DNA from: Vibrio tasmaniensis 1F-187
GTDB taxonomy: Bacteria > Pseudomonadota > Gammaproteobacteria > Enterobacterales > Vibrionaceae
Assembly (NCBI RefSeq): GCF_000272405.2
Contig: NZ_AJZM02000435.1
Coordinates: 1 to 9,003, forward strand
Length of the DNA stretch: 9,003 bases
Direction of reading: 5' to 3'
Shown here: positions 5,600-9,003 of the stretch, in pieces
Position numbering within the stretch: position 1 is the stretch's first letter
Layout: each line of letters opens with the position of its first letter
Program-made: the position numbers and the translations under genes
Notes under the pieces: generated by a model
What the model was told of the DNA's origin: nothing
The model's input: the letters and a program-made list of their open reading frames with translations, nothing else
The model's database searches: none

Positions 5600-7054
5600 A
5601 TGAACCACAACAAAACGGATACAAATCAGCCTTCTATTGCCATTGTTGGTGGTGGTATTGCCGGAACGACGAGCGCAATTCATTTTAGTGAGTTGGGTTA
5701 TAAGGTCACTATTTTGGAAAAAGGACCGAGTTTGGTTAATGGTCCACCAATTTGCCACCTGCACGCTGGCGGCAATTTGTATCGAGATATTTCTGTAGAG
5801 CAGTGTCTTCAGTTGCTCACGCAGTCAATTGATACCGTCCGCTTGTTTCCCCATACGATCAATATTCGTCCGACAATTATCGCTGTTCCACACAGTGATG
5901 GTGGAGAGCCGTTGGATCTTCTTCCGCGCCTAAAGATAATCAAGAACGCTTATGCTGAGCTTGTTAATCAAGATAAAAGCAACCAAGTGCTTGGTAAACC
6001 GGAAGAGTATTACAAGCTGTATAGTAAAGAAGAGTTACTAGCACTTGCTACTCAAACACAGCCTCTAAAACCAATATCGCTTGATGAATGGTGTATTCCT
6101 TTCGCTAAACATACGGATCTAGAAACCCTTAAGTATCCTGTTGCTATGGTTCAAGAGTATGGTTGGAGTGTATTCCGCTTATCTGCAACCGCTCAACTCT
6201 CTTTGGGGCAACAGTCTAATTGTACCGTGTTAACCAACAGCCGATTACAATCTGTTGAATCGTTAGCGCAAGGTTGGTCTTTGACTTATACAGACGCTGA
6301 GAACCAAAGCTGTCACCTAACGACCGACTACTTGATTAATGCAAGTGGCTTTGAAACGGGCATCGTGGATGACTTTGTCGGTTCTAAGCAACAAAGGCTT
6401 GTTGAGTTCAAAGCCGCATACGTTACGCAGTGGCCGTATTCGCAAGAATGTAAGGAAGAGTGGCCAGAGGTTATCTTCCATGGCCCGAGAGGCACACCGC
6501 AAGGCATGGCTCAGTTAACACCGTACGCTGATGGTGTATTCCAACTTCACGGTATGACAGAAGGGATTACTCTGTTTGAGGGTGGGCTTGTTTCATCATC
6601 AACAGATTCATCACAGCCTCAGCTGCCTTCTAAGCTTCTTAAGAAAATCGTATCAGGTTGGAGTGAAGAGCAGCTCGAATTAAGAACTCGAGCTGCGATA
6701 ACACATATGTCTCAGTTCATCCCAAGTTTCAGCTCTGCACTGGTAGGTGGTAAGCCTCTGTTCGGTGCACAGCAGATTCCGGGAACCGATCCGAGCTTAA
6801 GAGCTTCAGACGTTTCATTCTGTGGTGATCGCTATGCTCGACTTGAAGTCGTCAAAGCTTCCTCAACCTTAGAGGCTGCGCAAAAGGTCGCTGAGCATTG
6901 GTTTAATGTCGCAGAATCAGTATCGATTGAAGATACACATTCAGTGACAATGTCACTTAATCTAAGTGATATTGAGAATAGAGCGATAGATTTGACACAA
7001 GAACGCGGATACCCAGAAGCCCTTGCAAAGGTATCAGGCCAAGATCACGCTTAA
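5600..7054 (+). CDS. FAD-dependent oxidoreductase, DAO-like family, substrate unknown
   Basis: 484-aa soluble flavoprotein. The N-terminal Rossmann motif is clear: IVGGGIAGTTSA (15-26) with the ribose-binding acid E40 at the end of VTILEKG. A second flavin motif, LINASGFETG (245-254), and a C-terminal RYARLEVVKASST (411-423) close the FAD site as in D-amino-acid oxidase / glycine oxidase type enzymes. No signal peptide or membrane segment is visible. I do not recognise a specific enzyme; amino-acid oxidase/dehydrogenase or malate:quinone-oxidoreductase-like roles are possible, and the substrate cannot be read from the sequence. The start has only weak AGAA upstream, but no other ATG exists before residue 183 and the flavin motif needs the N-terminus. 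The gene stands alone on its strand after a 532-bp structured leader and converges on pxpBC, so it is probably a single-gene transcript. Confidence 0.85.
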   Translation: MNHNKTDTNQPSIAIVGGGIAGTTSAIHFSELGYKVTILEKGPSLVNGPPICHLHAGGNLYRDISVEQCLQLLTQSIDTVRLFPHTINIRPTIIAVPHSDGGEPLDLLPRLKIIKNAYAELVNQDKSNQVLGKPEEYYKLYSKEELLALATQTQPLKPISLDEWCIPFAKHTDLETLKYPVAMVQEYGWSVFRLSATAQLSLGQQSNCTVLTNSRLQSVESLAQGWSLTYTDAENQSCHLTTDYLINASGFETGIVDDFVGSKQQRLVEFKAAYVTQWPYSQECKEEWPEVIFHGPRGTPQGMAQLTPYADGVFQLHGMTEGITLFEGGLVSSSTDSSQPQLPSKLLKKIVSGWSEEQLELRTRAAITHMSQFIPSFSSALVGGKPLFGAQQIPGTDPSLRASDVSFCGDRYARLEVVKASSTLEAAQKVAEHWFNVAESVSIEDTHSVTMSLNLSDIENRAIDLTQERGYPEALAKVSGQDHA

Positions 7055-7089
7055 TACTCAGTCACAATCTACTACGCTGAACATCTTCA

Positions 7090-7118
7090 ATTCGGCTTGC
7101 GCGATAGGTAAGCCGAAT
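7090..7118. terminator. Hairpin between convergent genes, likely bidirectional terminator
   Basis: ATTCGGCTT (7090-7098) and AAGCCGAAT (7110-7118) form a perfect 9-bp stem with an 11-nt loop, 36 bp after the oxidoreductase stop. No strong T-run follows on either strand, so efficiency is uncertain, but position between convergent genes fits a terminator. Confidence 0.6.
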
Positions 7119-7170
7119 CTTCATTCAAATGCCTGCTTAGATACCGAAACTTATCCGAATGACATCTCTC

Positions 7171-7190
7171 TAGCTAATGATTCTTAGCTA
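7171..7190. other. Second hairpin, on the pxpC side of the convergent gap
   Basis: TAGCTAA (7171-7177) and TTAGCTA (7184-7190) pair across a 6-nt loop, 32 bp beyond the pxpC stop codon on its downstream side. No T-run follows in the minus direction, so it may be a weak terminator or mRNA end structure. Confidence 0.4.
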
Positions 7191-7222
7191 CATAGCAATT
7201 AGCACATAACACATCGCAAAAA

Positions 7223-8173
7223 CTAGTAGCCGAAAAATTGAGCCCACTGGCACCACACATCTTGTAATCCTAAGCGATCACCTTTACTAAACGAGACTTC
7301 ATGTCCAGGTTTGGCTTGTGCTAAGCGCGGTAAATCGACTCTGGCGACACATCCAATCTTCGGATAGCCACCAATAGTCTGTCTGTCATTAAGCAACACA
7401 ATAGGTTGCCCATCTTGGGGGATTTGAATCGCACCTAAGGCAATGCCTTCTGACAATAGCGAAATGTCAGGCGAGTCCACGGGGTCGCCACTGAGTCGAT
7501 AACCCATGCGATTAGAATTTTGGTCAACATGATACTGTGCGTTATACAAAGTCGCTTTTGCTGACTCTGAGAACAGCTCGCTTTGATAGCCTTCAATCAC
7601 TCGCAGGTTCACTGGTAGGTTGTAATTAGGCGTGTATCGGAAGGTGACACTCAACGCTTTAAACGAGCGAGAGAGTTGGTGTTGGGTAAAAGCAATGTGT
7701 TGCCCTTGCTGGCATGGCTCTCCATCTTGCGTTAATCCACCAATTTTTTCACGAGTCACTGTTGAACAGCTATCAAGAGTTGATGGAACATCGAAGCCCC
7801 CCTTAACGGCTAAATACGCCCTTAGACCATTTATAGGTAAACCAAATGAGAGAACTTGCCCTGCAAAAGCTTGAAAAGTACGCCAGTTAGACTGTGGTTT
7901 GCCATCGAGCTTCGCTTGTAAATCGCCACCACACAACGCCATTTCGCAATCAAAATCGATACGTAACGCACATTGCCCAAGCGTGATTTCCAACGCTGCT
8001 CGGTTGACTGGGTTTCCGAGCAGGTGATTGGCCCAGCTATACGAGTAATCATCAACAGGGCCGCCTTGTGTCAACCCGAGATGAGCGACACCAAATCGTC
8101 CGAAGTCTTGAATCAAACTCAACGGGCCGGGCTTAATGACTGTCAGCGTTGGTTTGGCTTTAGTCTTAACCAT
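7223..8173 (-). CDS. pxpC: 5-oxoprolinase subunit PxpC (biotin-dependent carboxylase-like, KipA family)
   Basis: Subunit of the bacterial ATP-dependent 5-oxoprolinase PxpABC, which opens 5-oxo-L-proline to glutamate in the cytosol; older names are allophanate hydrolase subunit 2, KipA and YbgK. With the start at 8173 it is 316 aa, against about 310 for E. coli. Family blocks in order: IQDFGRFG (21-28), GGPVDDYSYSWANHLLGNP (37-55), YLAVKGGFDVPS (120-131), SNRMGYRLSG (220-229), and SEGIALGAIQIPQDGQP (241-257) followed by DRQTIGGYPKIG (263-274). The frame is open to 8260, but the 29 extra codons lie inside pxpB and have no ribosome-binding site, while GGAGGT (8181-8186) lies 7 nt before the 8173 ATG. 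That ATG overlaps the pxpB stop by 8 bp, indicating translational coupling. Confidence 0.93.
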   Translation of the reverse strand: MVKTKAKPTLTVIKPGPLSLIQDFGRFGVAHLGLTQGGPVDDYSYSWANHLLGNPVNRAALEITLGQCALRIDFDCEMALCGGDLQAKLDGKPQSNWRTFQAFAGQVLSFGLPINGLRAYLAVKGGFDVPSTLDSCSTVTREKIGGLTQDGEPCQQGQHIAFTQHQLSRSFKALSVTFRYTPNYNLPVNLRVIEGYQSELFSESAKATLYNAQYHVDQNSNRMGYRLSGDPVDSPDISLLSEGIALGAIQIPQDGQPIVLLNDRQTIGGYPKIGCVARVDLPRLAQAKPGHEVSFSKGDRLGLQDVWCQWAQFFGY

Positions 8174-8933
8174 TAGCGACACCTCCACTAATCTCCATAA
8201 ACCTAAGTTCAACAAATTCTTGTTTTGAAATCGCGATGAAACGGACCGTATCACCGACATTAAGCAGAGACAGCGGCGTTTGCGTGGTATCAGCGTTCTT
8301 TAATTGGCTGTGATCAAACAGTGCGAGTGGGCAATTGCCAATAATATTCCAACCGCCCGGTGAGTCCGAAGGATACACCGCCGTTTTCGTATCCGCGATG
8401 GCGATACTGCCTTTCGGCACACTTAAGCGTGGGGTTGAATGACGAGGCAAAGCAAGCTCGTTGACTACATCAGACATAAACGCAAAACCAGGCGTAAACC
8501 CAATGGCACTGACGCTGTAAGTCTGTGAGGTGTGATGTTGAATGATCTCATCTAGCGACATGCCTTTGGCTTGATATCGGTCTAAGTCGAGTGCTGTTTC
8601 TGGTGAGTAATAAGCGGGAAGCTCGATAGTGTTACGCGTTTTACTAACACTAGAGAAGGACGAAATAGCATGACTCAACAAAGAGTTGAGTTGTTCCATG
8701 AGCTGATGTTCTGAAATTCTATAAGGTAAGTAATCGACCAATATTGTTTGGTAAGCCGGTGTCACATTCATCAATACAGATGCTAAGTGTTGACGAATAG
8801 CATCGGAAAAATGAGCCATGTACTGCGCATATTCGGCGCTAGATTGATTATTTGAAGGCGATAGCGTCAAGGTCACCAAAACGCTGCATTCCGCGACTGG
8901 CGCTATATTGAATTCAATTTGATTCGTCGTCAT
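8166..8933 (-). CDS. pxpB: 5-oxoprolinase subunit PxpB (KipI family)
   Basis: Second subunit of the PxpABC 5-oxoprolinase, formerly allophanate hydrolase subunit 1 / KipI. The 255-aa product is somewhat longer than the roughly 220 of E. coli PxpB. Diagnostic segments are TPAYQTILVDY (58-68), GFTPGFAFM (145-153), RLSVPKGSIAIAD (169-181) and YPSDSPGGWNIIG (187-199), the last being the family signature. The N-terminal block usually read as GDxALLVxF is here AECSVLVTL, so that region is diverged. The start has a modest GGAA about 5-8 nt upstream. The B. subtilis KipI homologue inhibits the kinase KinA, but the tight pairing with pxpC favours the metabolic role. No pxpA lies in the window; if linked it must be upstream, beyond 9003. 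Confidence 0.92.
   Translation of the reverse strand: MTTNQIEFNIAPVAECSVLVTLTLSPSNNQSSAEYAQYMAHFSDAIRQHLASVLMNVTPAYQTILVDYLPYRISEHQLMEQLNSLLSHAISSFSSVSKTRNTIELPAYYSPETALDLDRYQAKGMSLDEIIQHHTSQTYSVSAIGFTPGFAFMSDVVNELALPRHSTPRLSVPKGSIAIADTKTAVYPSDSPGGWNIIGNCPLALFDHSQLKNADTTQTPLSLLNVGDTVRFIAISKQEFVELRFMEISGGVANG
8181..8186 (-). promoter_or_regulatory. Strong Shine-Dalgarno for pxpC inside the end of pxpB
   Basis: GGAGGT on the minus strand, 7 nt before the ATG at 8173-8171. It decides the pxpC start in favour of the short form and supports coupled translation with pxpB. Confidence 0.8.
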
Positions 8934-8979
8934 TTCGTTTCCATACTTTTACTTGCCTTTGATTTACTTAGTGTCTTTC

Positions 8980-9003
8980 ATTTGCTTATTTGCTTATTTG
9001 CTT
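8980..9003. repeat. Three perfect tandem copies of an 8-bp unit (ATTTGCTT)
   Basis: Units at 8980-8987, 8988-8995 and 8996-9003; the array may continue past the window edge. On the minus strand the unit reads AAGCAAAT, 47 bp upstream of pxpB. Within about 26 bp of the edge all three minus-strand frames meet a stop, so any upstream gene reaching this point ends in the repeat. Confidence 0.75.

Noticed and set aside
8174..8260. Longer PxpC starting at 8260
   Set aside because: The extra 29 codons lie wholly within pxpB and lack a Shine-Dalgarno, while GGAGGT stands before the 8173 ATG and the family blocks begin soon after it.

Overview
The window looks like chromosomal DNA of a Vibrio or close relative (Gammaproteobacteria). 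The protein sequences have a Vibrio character, base composition is moderate (mid-40s % GC by eye), and the tesA / ybbA / ybbP divergent arrangement is the one known from E. coli and other enterics. This assignment is inferred from recalled protein families, not from a search. No rRNA, tRNA, CRISPR array, insertion sequence or phage gene was seen. All seven genes look intact and chromosomal.

Left block (1-5067): fabV (enoyl-ACP reductase) and tesA (periplasmic lysophospholipase/thioesterase I) lie in tandem on the minus strand, 81 bp apart. The ABC-transporter genes ybbA (ATPase) and ybbP (10-TM FtsX-type permease) run divergently on the plus strand. The tesA and ybbA start codons physically overlap in one CATG, and a strong sigma-70-like promoter for ybbA lies inside the tesA signal-peptide codons. 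ybbP starts at TTG one base after the ybbA stop. By analogy with E. coli, YbbAP and TesA probably serve the envelope or lipid handling, while FabV works in fatty-acid synthesis.

Middle (5068-5599): a 532-bp gap with no convincing protein gene but many palindromes. It holds a hairpin over the ybbP stop, a long terminator-like inverted repeat, two copies of the palindrome TTGCGCAA, a tight cluster of DnaA-box-like sequences (two in tandem 10 bp apart, one facing them), several further inverted repeats, a possible 8-codon leader ORF, and a perfect 8-bp hairpin ending 8 bases before the next start codon. This is the least explained part of the window.

Right block (5600-9003): a plus-strand FAD-dependent oxidoreductase of unknown substrate converges on the minus-strand pair pxpB-pxpC, two subunits of the bacterial 5-oxoprolinase. 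These overlap by 8 bp and look translationally coupled. The third subunit, pxpA, is not in the window; if linked, it must lie upstream of pxpB, beyond the right edge. Three perfect 8-bp tandem repeats sit at that edge.
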